From contig NZ_FODV01000018.1 of the NCBI RefSeq assembly GCF_900110465.1, positions 1-64,000 on the forward strand: a stretch of DNA of 64,000 nucleotides, in the 5' to 3' direction. The stretch is from Halogranum amylolyticum (GTDB lineage Archaea; Halobacteriota; Halobacteria; Halobacteriales; Haloferacaceae). Each line of letters opens with the position of its first letter. The first letter of the stretch is position 1. The notes below the pieces were generated by a model. The model was given only the letters and a program-made list of their open reading frames with translations, was not told the DNA's origin and ran no database searches. The position numbers were made by a program, and so were the translations under genes. Positions 17,241 to 25,445 of the stretch are shown here, piece by piece.

Positions 17241-18440
17241 ATGCAGACAAACGATCTGAAGGTAACCCAGTTTACGACGCTTGGTCATGCCCTCTTTCAT
17301 ACATACGAGCTCTCTATTCCCCTATTCGTCGGATTATGGATGGAGAATTTTGGATTATCTGCATTTGTTATCGGTACTGTCGTAGGTGGAGGATACGCGC
17401 TCATCGGTATTGGTGCACCGGTCAGCGGCATATTGTCAGACTATTTTGGATCCCGGCGTCTGATCATCATTTCTATTTTGGGCATGGGAGTGGGATTCGC
17501 TTTACTGAGTTTGGCTAGTGGGATCGCAAGTCTGCTGCTTGCCGTTCTCCTGTGGGGGGTATTTGCCAGTATATATCACCCTGCTGGACTCTCTCTTATT
17601 AGCCGTGTTGCGACTGAACAGGGGACTGTCTTCGCTTACCACGGTGCGGGCGGTAATGTTGGCACTGCGCTCGGGCCACTGTCTACTGTGTTCCTTCTCT
17701 CGATCGTAGACTGGCGGATGACCGTGGTGATTCTGTCTGTTCCAGCCGTTATCGCCGCCCTCCTTGGCATCAGTATAGAGTTCAAGGAGAGTGAACGAGA
17801 TGCGACAGCGCCAACTTCGCTGTTTGATGCCAGTCGAACTGTTGTCACAAGTTCTCGGAGGCTATTCACGCTTGGATTCACAGTCGCGTTCATCGCTGTG
17901 CTATTCTACGGAATATATTACCGAGGTCTGTTGACGTTCCTCCCCGACGTCCTCGGACAATCACCGTGGCTCTCCCAGACAGAATTTCTCGGCCGGTCGT
18001 TCTCACCGGCTGAGTACGTCTACTCAGGACTGCTGACTGTGGGTATCGCTGGTCAGTATGTGGGCGGTAAATTGACTGATAGCATTCCCAGTAAAATTGC
18101 TTTTCTAGGTGCACTGACCGGGCTTGTCGTTCTCGCATTGGCCTTTGTCCTTGTGTGGCACGTAGGCGCGACTGCGATCGTTGCTGTGAGCCTTGCGCTC
18201 GGATTTTTCGTGTATGGTACTGCTCCTATTTATCAAGTCATCATTTCTGAACAGGCAGCAGACGGTGTCCAAGGGCTTTCATACGGATTCACGTACTTAG
18301 CAATGTTCGGGATTGGGGCAATAGGAGCGAGCGTCGCCGGGACGGTTCTGACTTACGCTACGACCCCAAGTCTGTTTCTGGTACTGGCGGCAGTGGCGGC
18401 AACGGGGGCTTTCTGTGCCCTCGTTCTACGACGCATCTAA
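17241..18440 (+). CDS. Major facilitator superfamily transporter
   Basis: The protein of about 399 residues has 11-12 hydrophobic helices. Between helices 2 and 3 it has the MFS motif-A-like SGILSDYFGSRRLIIIS, and a long central loop (about residues 180-200) splits the two halves. The best start is ATG 17241 (MQTNDLKVTQF); a GTG at 17217 is in frame. It follows the IclR gene with about 40 bases between. Substrate unknown; context suggests a carboxylate or its product. Confidence 0.82.
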   Translation: MQTNDLKVTQFTTLGHALFHTYELSIPLFVGLWMENFGLSAFVIGTVVGGGYALIGIGAPVSGILSDYFGSRRLIIISILGMGVGFALLSLASGIASLLLAVLLWGVFASIYHPAGLSLISRVATEQGTVFAYHGAGGNVGTALGPLSTVFLLSIVDWRMTVVILSVPAVIAALLGISIEFKESERDATAPTSLFDASRTVVTSSRRLFTLGFTVAFIAVLFYGIYYRGLLTFLPDVLGQSPWLSQTEFLGRSFSPAEYVYSGLLTVGIAGQYVGGKLTDSIPSKIAFLGALTGLVVLALAFVLVWHVGATAIVAVSLALGFFVYGTAPIYQVIISEQAADGVQGLSYGFTYLAMFGIGAIGASVAGTVLTYATTPSLFLVLAAVAATGAFCALVLRRI

Positions 18441-18472
18441 CACCAGATTGCACATCCTCGCTCAAGTGCTAC

Positions 18473-19459
18473 TCAGATGGTCGGATCGATGACGATCTTC
18501 CCCATCACTCCGGAGGACATCAGCTTCTCGTGGGCCGCTGGTAGCTCATCGAGATCAAATACACTGTCGATCTCTACAGTGAACCGTTTATCGGCGAGTC
18601 GTAGGGCTACGCGTTGTAGGATTGGTGCTTGTACGTCCGGTGATGCCGCAAGCGACATGAACCGCAAGTCAGCGTCAGCCTGTTTCGCGGTCATCGACGG
18701 ACCTGGTGGAATTTCGATCGGTGATTCTTCGCCAATGATGACAATGCGCCCGCCGTCGGCGAGCCGTTCAAGATCGGCCTCAATATTGGCGTCGGCATGG
18801 GGCTCAAGCACGACATCGATCTCTCGACCATCCGCGGCAGCCTCAAGGTCGCCGATGAGGTTATCGGAGCGATAGTCGACGACAGCGTCGGCACCCATTG
18901 ACCGGGCCATTGAGGCGGCTTCGCCTTCACGGGCCGTCCCAATTACGTAACCTCCGGCTTGGGCTGCAACCTGAATACCAGCGTGACCAACGCCGCCAGA
19001 CGCGCCATGAACGAGACAGACGTCTCCCATAGAGAGATCGCCACGGCCAATGAGCGCCCGCCAGGAAGTAGCAAAGGCCATCGCGGCTGCTGCACCCTCT
19101 TGAAAAGACACCTCTTCAGGAAGGTGGGCCAACATGTTCTCCGACACCACCGTGTACTCCGCATAGGTCCCTGGCGAGAATATACCCAGACCGGTGGCGA
19201 AGACCCGGTCTCCTTCTGAGAAGTTACTGACGTCGTCCCCGACCGCCTCGACGACACCCGCCATATCCGACCCGCCGACGTGCGGAAGACCATTAGCTGG
19301 TGGGACGTTTCCCTCTCGTAGATACGTGTCGATTGGATTAATACTGGCTGCCTCAATTTGGACGAGTACCTGATTAGCATCCGGTGTCGGCTTTTCCAGG
19401 CCGTCTTCGAGCGTTAATACGTCCTCGTCGCCGTACTCGTGGTAACGAACAGCTCGCAT
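18473..19459 (-). CDS. Quinone-oxidoreductase-like NADPH-dependent reductase (zinc-free MDR family)
   Basis: This 328-residue member of the medium-chain dehydrogenase family resembles NADPH:quinone oxidoreductase. It has the N-terminal GroES-like fold (MRAVRYHEYGDEDVLTLED) and the Rossmann motif VHGASGGVGHAGIQVA, and it lacks the Cys-rich zinc-binding loop of alcohol dehydrogenases. Enoyl-CoA or quinone reduction is typical of relatives. A TATA box, CTATATAAT at 19481-19489, lies about 25 bases before the start and implies a leaderless message. It is convergent with the MFS gene. Confidence 0.85.
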   Translation of the reverse strand: MRAVRYHEYGDEDVLTLEDGLEKPTPDANQVLVQIEAASINPIDTYLREGNVPPANGLPHVGGSDMAGVVEAVGDDVSNFSEGDRVFATGLGIFSPGTYAEYTVVSENMLAHLPEEVSFQEGAAAAMAFATSWRALIGRGDLSMGDVCLVHGASGGVGHAGIQVAAQAGGYVIGTAREGEAASMARSMGADAVVDYRSDNLIGDLEAAADGREIDVVLEPHADANIEADLERLADGGRIVIIGEESPIEIPPGPSMTAKQADADLRFMSLAASPDVQAPILQRVALRLADKRFTVEIDSVFDLDELPAAHEKLMSSGVMGKIVIDPTI

Positions 19460-19480
19460 ACTTTGCCATTAGGACACCCA

Positions 19481-19517
19481 CTATATAATATTGCGCCAGA
19501 ATAATGTTGCGCCAGAA
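19481..19517. promoter_or_regulatory. Promoter with an 11-bp direct repeat
   Basis: Two exact copies of TTGCGCCAGAA start at 19491 and 19507, a 16-bp period, immediately upstream of the TATA box of the quinone-oxidoreductase-like gene and between it and the divergent TRAP operon. The arrangement suits a regulator binding two turns of the helix, possibly the local IclR protein. Confidence 0.45.
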
Positions 19518-19623
19518 CTAACAACACAGATCGGTTTTAATACACCCAACCTAAAGTTTAACACCCCCTGTCACTATTCTTGGTGTAAGTTCGGACCAGT
19601 AGGGTCACGGACGGGTCTGAAGA

Positions 19624-20730
19624 ATGACTGAGAATAACAAACACTATCGGCGGACGTTCATTAAAGGAGCATCGGCTGCAGGTATACTCGGCATCGCTGG
19701 CTGTCTCGATCAGACTGCCGGAGGCGGCGGTGGCGGTAGCGGTAACGGTAGCGGTAGCGGTAGCGGTGGCGGCGGTGGCGGCGGATCAAACTGGACACTA
19801 GGGACCTCTTCCGAAGGGTCATCCTCGTTCCGTATCGGATCCACTTGGACACAGTACGCTGAGCAAAACGACCTGCTCGACGACGTTAGCGTGGAGGCAG
19901 TTGTCACGGAAGGGACGAGTGCTTCCTATAGAAGAATTGATAATAGCGAATTCGAGATGAGCGGCACGACGACGCAATTACTGGCTGACTCACCTGACGA
20001 AGGGGCCTTCTCGGACCAATCGCTGCAGGACTTCGACTCGATCCGGCAGGTCCGAGGGTACATGGGCTTCTACAACTTCGGCGTATACAATGCCGATGCG
20101 GTCAGCGGTTGGGATGATCTTGAGGGTAGTCCAGTAGCCATCTCTTCGTCTGGATCTGGGACCCGGCCGCCAGTCGAATGGCTTGTTGACCAAGAAATTG
20201 GTATGGACAACATCGACAACCGATACATGGCGTTCGCGGACATTCCAGCCGCACTGCGTTCGGGGCAGGTTGATGCGGCGTTTACTTGGACGGTCAACCA
20301 GACCATTCCGCAGGGCTGGTTCCAGGAAATCGACGCGACAGTCAACTGGAAACCCCTACAGTTCTCCGACTCCACTATTGAAAAACTTAACAACAAACTG
20401 GGATACTCCACGTACGTAGAGCTTGATTCGGAAACCGTTTCCAAGTTCGCTGAGAGCTATCAGGATGCGATCGACTCGTTCACCCTGACGTACCTCTACG
20501 TGGTCAAAAGCGATCGTGATCCGGAGAGGGTCTACGAAATAACGAAGATGACGTACGAGAACGGTGAGGACCTGCTTGAACAGGACGAGGTTATGGGTTT
20601 CTTCCCAGACCCCGACGCTTTCCTCGGAACACTCCACCCCGACGTTCCCGTTCATAAGGGAGCGTACGACTACTACACCGAAGAGGGGCTCTGGGAAGAC
20701 TACGACCTGACTCCCCCACCCGAAGTTTAA
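19624..20730 (+). CDS. TAXI-type TRAP transporter solute receptor
   Basis: This 368-residue receptor of a TRAP transporter captures carboxylates outside the cell. It begins at ATG 19624 with a Tat-like YRRTFIKGASAAG segment and lipobox IAGC. The mature protein starts with an unusually long Gly/Ser linker (about residues 37-57) coded by a GGTAGC hexamer run near 19736-19770. TAXI-family segments include WTLGTSSEGSSSFRIG and IGMDNIDNRYMAF. The fused permease follows 27 bases later, forming the usual TAXI-TRAP pair. Confidence 0.9.
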   Translation: MTENNKHYRRTFIKGASAAGILGIAGCLDQTAGGGGGGSGNGSGSGSGGGGGGGSNWTLGTSSEGSSSFRIGSTWTQYAEQNDLLDDVSVEAVVTEGTSASYRRIDNSEFEMSGTTTQLLADSPDEGAFSDQSLQDFDSIRQVRGYMGFYNFGVYNADAVSGWDDLEGSPVAISSSGSGTRPPVEWLVDQEIGMDNIDNRYMAFADIPAALRSGQVDAAFTWTVNQTIPQGWFQEIDATVNWKPLQFSDSTIEKLNNKLGYSTYVELDSETVSKFAESYQDAIDSFTLTYLYVVKSDRDPERVYEITKMTYENGEDLLEQDEVMGFFPDPDAFLGTLHPDVPVHKGAYDYYTEEGLWEDYDLTPPPEV

Positions 20731-20757
20731 TCTAGTAACAGAATCCTTTTTGTACAA

Positions 20758-22779
20758 ATGGCTCAAGAAACACCGTCAGACAATAGCCGCACGTTAGAGG
20801 ATATCGAGCAAACAATAGACGAAAAGTTCAGAGACAACTATGGTGTTCCGATCTGGAACCAAGGACCACTGGAATTGCTCACGTACGCGATCGCTATCGT
20901 CTTCTTCGCGTACCACATGTGGTATGGCTATACGTTCGCAATCCCTGGTTCCCGTCACGGGATCATCCACTTGGCAATGGTCCTCTCGTTATGGGGGATC
21001 ATTCAGATGCTTGGCGTCAATCGGTCAACGTGGCAGGGGAAGGTAAAAACGGCCGCGTACGGGCTCTATAGCGTGGTGTCGGTGATGCCGCTCTATATCA
21101 TCCAAGACAACTTCGACAGCATTGTGACGGCCGCAGGTGTCTACCAAGACACCTATGTATATCTGGGGATCGTGGTCATCGCGCTAGTGTTGATCGCGCT
21201 CTTGCACATCTCCCGGCTCATCACCGGCGTCGTGCTGTTCGGCTTGGTCTATTCGTACTTCGGCCCGCTGATGCCGGGGATTCTAGCCCACCGCGGTCTG
21301 ACGCCGCGTCGAATCATCACGATGAACACGCTTGAAATGCAGGGTCTGTTCGGGACGCTGTTGCAGATTTCAGCGACCTGGGTCGTCATCTTTCTTCTAT
21401 TGGCCGGCCTGATGGAAAAATACGGCGGGATGGCATCGTTCATCAAGGGAATGACTCGCCTGGCCGCACGACGGAAGCACATCGAAATCGGGCAAGTGGC
21501 CGTCGCCGCGAGCATGTTCATGGGGTCGATCAACGGTTCGACCGCCGCGAACACCGCGACAACCGGTGCGTTCACCATTCCGTTGATGAAAGAGAACGGC
21601 TACCGGGCGAAGGTCGCGGCCGCGATAGAGGCGGTCGCCTCCTGCGGTGGACAGGTCTTGCCTCCGATTATGGGCGCAGGCGCGTTCCTGATGGCGGAAC
21701 TCATCGATCCGAACTACTCCGACATCGTTGTCGGCGCCGTCGCTCCCGCGCTACTGTTCTTCCTGACGGTCGCCGTATCTATTTCGCTCGGCACTAGTCA
21801 CACTGTGGGACAGAACATTCAGACGACGCCCGACTCTCGGAATGCCTTCAAGCGGATCTTCGATATCTTCAGGCATTTCGAGTATTTGGGGATGTTCACC
21901 ATTCTGCTCTGGTACCTGATCGGAATCGGGGCAGACCCCATGGTTGCCGGGTTTTATAGCATCCTCGCGCTGATGGTGTTACGCCTGTTAAGAGTCGTCC
22001 TCGAAATCGCCACCGGAGATGACGAGGCCCAACCGGCCCTGAAGCAGTACCTCCGCGAGTCCCTTGAGGGCCTTCGGCGCGGTGCTGAGGCTACGCTCAA
22101 TATTACCATCCTGCTGGCGAGCCTCGGCATCGTCATCCGGGCGCTCATTGTCACCGGTTTCGCCCAGCAGCTCTCGTCATATCTCGTTCTCCTGTCGGGC
22201 GGTAGCGTCATCACGATGCTGTTCCTTGCGATGCTCTCGGCGATCGCGTTCGGCATGGGTATGTCGACGACGGCCGCATACATGATCGTCGCCGTGCTGG
22301 TCGCACCGTCACTGACCGAAATCGGCGTCAACGAGTTCACCGCCCACATGTTCGTGTTCTACTTCGCTATCGTCTCAAACATCACTCCCCCGATCGCGCT
22401 GTCGGTTATCATCGGTCAGGGGATCGCAGGGTCGGACTTCTGGGAAACTGCACTCGAGGCGTTACGTATCGGCTTCCCGATGTTCCTGATCCCGTTCGCG
22501 TTCTTCTACAACGAAGCGCTACTGTACCCTGGACCGATGACGATCGTTGCGTTCCTGATCGTGTTTGCCGGTTTCATCGCTGTCAGCATCGGCCTTATGG
22601 GTCGCCTTCAGGAGGAGATTCCCGGGTACATGCGGGTTGCGTTCGTCGCACTCGGACTGGGCGCCATCTTCGTGCCGACGATGATCAGTCAGGCGGTCAT
22701 CGCCGCCGCCATCGTCGCAGGGATTGTCTACTCTCTGCGTACTACCGAGATCAGCCCAATGCCGACAACCGAAGGATAG
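20758..22779 (+). CDS. TRAP transporter fused permease (DctQM)
   Basis: The 673-residue membrane protein combines the small DctQ-like part (first four helices, about residues 40-165) with the large DctM-like part. The DctM core shows FMGSINGSTAANTATTGAF and ASCGGQVLPPIMGAGAFLMA, with a second repeat around MSTTAAYMIVAVLVAP and FYFAIVSNITPPIA. Such fused permeases pair with TAXI receptors and use an ion gradient for uptake. It lies directly after its receptor gene. Substrate is probably an organic acid handled by the CoA-transferase cluster (inference). Confidence 0.92.
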   Translation: MAQETPSDNSRTLEDIEQTIDEKFRDNYGVPIWNQGPLELLTYAIAIVFFAYHMWYGYTFAIPGSRHGIIHLAMVLSLWGIIQMLGVNRSTWQGKVKTAAYGLYSVVSVMPLYIIQDNFDSIVTAAGVYQDTYVYLGIVVIALVLIALLHISRLITGVVLFGLVYSYFGPLMPGILAHRGLTPRRIITMNTLEMQGLFGTLLQISATWVVIFLLLAGLMEKYGGMASFIKGMTRLAARRKHIEIGQVAVAASMFMGSINGSTAANTATTGAFTIPLMKENGYRAKVAAAIEAVASCGGQVLPPIMGAGAFLMAELIDPNYSDIVVGAVAPALLFFLTVAVSISLGTSHTVGQNIQTTPDSRNAFKRIFDIFRHFEYLGMFTILLWYLIGIGADPMVAGFYSILALMVLRLLRVVLEIATGDDEAQPALKQYLRESLEGLRRGAEATLNITILLASLGIVIRALIVTGFAQQLSSYLVLLSGGSVITMLFLAMLSAIAFGMGMSTTAAYMIVAVLVAPSLTEIGVNEFTAHMFVFYFAIVSNITPPIALSVIIGQGIAGSDFWETALEALRIGFPMFLIPFAFFYNEALLYPGPMTIVAFLIVFAGFIAVSIGLMGRLQEEIPGYMRVAFVALGLGAIFVPTMISQAVIAAAIVAGIVYSLRTTEISPMPTTEG

Positions 22780-22844
22780 GTGTCGACTACTTCGGTCGGC
22801 CTTTCAGTGGCTGTTTTTATTACGATTGAAGATAATGATCTCCT

Positions 22845-23255
22845 ATGACTGACGGATGGCAACTGCTCCGAGCTGAAGAGAATGACACGGAGGACGAGAA
22901 ACCCGGACAACGTTGGGAACTCTCGCCTGAACTAAATATCGACGCGTTCAATATTAACGTCGCTGTACTTGAACCTGGCGAGCGACTCTCCCAGAATCAC
23001 TTCCATTATCACGAAGAGCAGAAGGAACTCATTCACGTCGCCGTCGGATGCTGCAGGGTCGAAGTAGCCAACGATCGATTCGACGCTGAAGAAGGAGACA
23101 CAGTCCGATTCGATGCCGGCGAGGCCGGTGTCCACCTCGTTCACAACCCCTTCAACGAACCCTGTCGTATCGTTGCGATCGGATGGCCGCCAGAGGGGCG
23201 CTATCCCGTCGAGAAAGTAAAGACGCGCGATGAACTACTCGAAGAACGAGGGTGA
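22845..23255 (+). CDS. Cupin-domain protein
   Basis: This 136-residue single-cupin protein carries LEPGERLSQNHFHYHEEQKELIHV (motif 1, with His and Glu ligands) and GVHLVHNPFNEPC (motif 2). The TATA-like TTTTTATTACG at about 22814 lies about 27 bases before the ATG at 22845. Such small cupins may be isomerases, dioxygenases or sensors; no specific function can be given. It follows the TRAP permease in the same direction, so it may be functionally linked. Confidence 0.78.
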   Translation: MTDGWQLLRAEENDTEDEKPGQRWELSPELNIDAFNINVAVLEPGERLSQNHFHYHEEQKELIHVAVGCCRVEVANDRFDAEEGDTVRFDAGEAGVHLVHNPFNEPCRIVAIGWPPEGRYPVEKVKTRDELLEERG

Positions 23256-23520
23256 CTGGCTGTCGATGGTAACCGACACGACGGCATATTAGTGCCTGAC
23301 TTTCACCCATTCACGTATGCTCTGAGAAGGTCGATCAGAGCTGTGTATCTTAGACTCGCTCTTGTGTAGCATATTGTTGATGTAGAGCAGTCTTGCGACT
23401 CTGTAGTTCGACTACCGAAACCAAAACTGAGTCGTTGGGTGTTTGATCAGTCGATCTTTGTTCCGATTTGACGAGAGAGAACTACATCAATAATCTTCAA
23501 CAGATGAGCGTCCAGCTAAA
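23256..23520. other. Intergenic stretch, nothing recognised
   Basis: About 265 A/T-rich bases lie between the cupin and a convergent hypothetical gene. No gene or clear terminator can be supported. Confidence 0.3.
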
Positions 23521-23901
23521 TTATTGTCTCTCGTCAGTCGCAAGTTCATTGACCAAGATTCGGAGATGTTCGGTTTCAGCTGCGAGCTCATCGTGGCCAT
23601 TCTGGGTCAGCAGTGTTGCGACGTCGTAGAGGTGGGTCTCGATTTCGTCGAGTCGATCCAGAGGATCCCTTGAGTGAGATCGATCAGGGCTCTTTGCAAG
23701 AGAATCAATAAGGATGTAACAAAGGTGTACATCAGCGGCAAGCCGAGGGTCAACACTGGAGTCAGTATAAGCAGCAGTGGTGAGGTCAGTCATCTTGAGA
23801 GCTAACTCCGCGAGATCGTCGCCTATTTCGGTTGCTAGGGGCCCGTGACCCTGCTGCTGATAACGGTTGGGACTGGTTTTCGTTAGATTCGTCCTTTTCA
23901 T
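23521..23901 (-). CDS. Hypothetical helical haloarchaeal protein
   Basis: The frame gives 126 residues from ATG 23901 (MKRTNLTKTSPNRYQQQG). It is acidic and largely helical (ATEIGDDLAELALKM; DRLDEIETHLYDVATLL), ending LRILVNELATDERQ. It resembles uncharacterised haloarchaeal proteins rather than any family with a known role. The frame is open upstream to 24051, but that section looks non-coding. It stands alone next to IS debris. Confidence 0.55.
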   Translation of the reverse strand: MKRTNLTKTSPNRYQQQGHGPLATEIGDDLAELALKMTDLTTAAYTDSSVDPRLAADVHLCYILIDSLAKSPDRSHSRDPLDRLDEIETHLYDVATLLTQNGHDELAAETEHLRILVNELATDERQ

Positions 23902-24163
23902 GTGTATGGAATTGGCTGGAGACTGTCTCGACACGTTGTCAGCGTCGACCACTGATAGAGTACCTGTCAACAGTGTGCTCCACACCGGGACACTGAATTG
24001 TGCACTGGTACCGTGAGTGCGACAGGTTTGGACCAGATGAAGATAGGGCACTTCATCTGCAACAGTGGATTAACTGACCTGTGGAATGTGGTTGAATTCG
24101 TATTAAAGGGATTATTCTATAAGCATATCAAGCAGTGGTCTGCGACAATTCTTTCGGTACGTC

Positions 24164-24810
24164 TATAGTAGTCGTTAGAAGTTGTTGCTCACATCTGGAA
24201 TAGAAAGTCGGTCAAGTGCAGTGTCGCTCGCTGTGTTGTATTCGTCGAGAGACTAGAATTGGTTGCCAAGAGCGTCTTTCAGTTGTCTCCAACACTCTTC
24301 GACTGGGTGTAACTCCGGTGAGTACGCCGGCAACCTCACGAGAGCGAGGTCGTCACGGACCTGACGGTCCGTGACGAACGTCGCCCGGAAATACAGTGCT
24401 CCATCAAGTACGACAACAAATCTTCTTGGAATTCGTCACACAATGCGAGAATGAAGTGCTTCACGTGATCGGCGGTTACGTACTCCTCGAATCGAGAGAA
24501 GAAGCGATCACCGTTCTCGGTGATCGCGCCGAGTACGCACGTCCAGTCATATTGCCCAGAGAGTTCGACCGATGGACACGTATCGCGCGGAAACCACGCG
24601 GTATGCGGCTCAACTTGCACGGATTTCTTGGGTGAGATTGTCGGCGTATACCCCCGAGTTGAACCCGGTTGAAGAGTGCTGGAGACAACTGAAAGACGCT
24701 CTAGACAACCGATTCTTTGAGTCTCTGGACGAACACAACACAGCGAGCGACACTGCACTTGACCGACTTTCTATTCCAGATATAAGCAACTACTTCTGAC
24801 GACTACTATA
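24164..24810. mobile_element. IS630-type remnant with inverted duplicate ends
   Basis: Both outer ends read TATAGTAGTCGT inward from TA dinucleotides. About 160 bases at each side are inverted repeats of one another, both matching the 3' end of an IS630 transposase gene. The left part (reverse strand, 24640 down to 24200) holds most of a transposase in broken frames, including AITENGDRFFSRFEEYVTAD. The right part (forward, 24650-24800) holds only the last third, PPELNPVEECWRQLKDAL. The structure looks like two copies joined head to head. It is not functional. Confidence 0.75.
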
Positions 24811-24837
24811 GTTTGGCAACTCCGCGGAGAATTCCCC

Positions 24838-24926
24838 TGACTGCCAAGTTTCCAGTGCTAACCGTGACCTGCCGTGAACGTCGCTGGGTTCGACAACAAC
24901 AGCGTTTGCACACTCCTGGAAGCATG
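24838..24926 (+). pseudogene. 3' remnant of a thiolase gene
   Basis: The bases just before the DUF35 reading frame encode VNVAGFDNNSVCTLLEA and a stop, nearly identical to the C-terminus of the thiolase at 10948-12126 (NVAGFGNNSVCTVL). The preceding bases match further back only after a frameshift. The rest of the gene is replaced by the IS630 remnant. The stop overlaps the ATG of the next frame, as in the intact pair. Confidence 0.7.
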
Positions 24927-25286
24927 AGCGCCAACCAGACTGCATTCACCCTCACCCGAGGGTCACGATGCCTCGAATGTGACAGATAGTTGTACTATGC
25001 CTGTCCTCTCTGCCCCAACTGTGGCAGCCGTGATGTGGAACCGTTTGAACTCGGAGACGGAGAACTCATCGCTCGAACTGTCGTTCACGTCACTCCAGAG
25101 GACGTACCGACACCGAATACACTGGGGATTGCCCGATTTGATGGGGATGTCCAGATCACTGCTTCACTTACAGATCCCTCACTTGAACCTGGAGATGTAG
25201 TTCGGCTAGAAGGTGAGTACGTCCTCCGCGGCAACGGAACGTCGGTAGTCCACGGACCACGACTTCAGCCTGTCGACGACTCCTAA
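24924..25286 (+). pseudogene. DUF35 zinc-ribbon/OB-fold gene with an in-frame TAG
   Basis: From ATG 24924 the frame encodes 21 residues ending in SRCLECDR, then a TAG at 24987-24989, then LYYACPLCPNCGSRDVEPF and a complete OB-fold (VVHVTPEDVPTPNTLGIARF). The stop falls inside the zinc ribbon between its two Cys pairs. A TTG at 24990 could restart a 98-residue protein with half a ribbon. Together with the preceding thiolase remnant this is a decayed paralogue of the pair at 10.6-12.1 kb. Confidence 0.75.
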
Positions 25287-25445
25287 CTCGTCTCCTTATC
25301 CAGCGGACTGCGAGCGTCGTCACACTCACCCTGCGTGTGGCCGATTCGAAACGTGACAACGACTCGGGCGCACAGACTGCCTCTTTTCGTTTGCACTACA
25401 TGTTCGAGAAGAGAACCAGGGTTGGTCTCTGTTACAGTCGGCAGT

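Noticed and set aside
19661..19907. Reverse-strand Arg-Tyr and poly-Pro frames at 19.7-19.9 kb
   Set aside because: They arise from the Gly/Ser hexamer repeats in the TRAP receptor gene read backwards.
24987..24989. The in-frame TAG in the DUF35 frame as a pyrrolysine codon
   Set aside because: Pyrrolysine decoding is found mainly in methylamine-using methanogens and some bacteria, and no PylTSBCD genes are visible; the neighbouring thiolase is also degraded, so a nonsense mutation is simpler.
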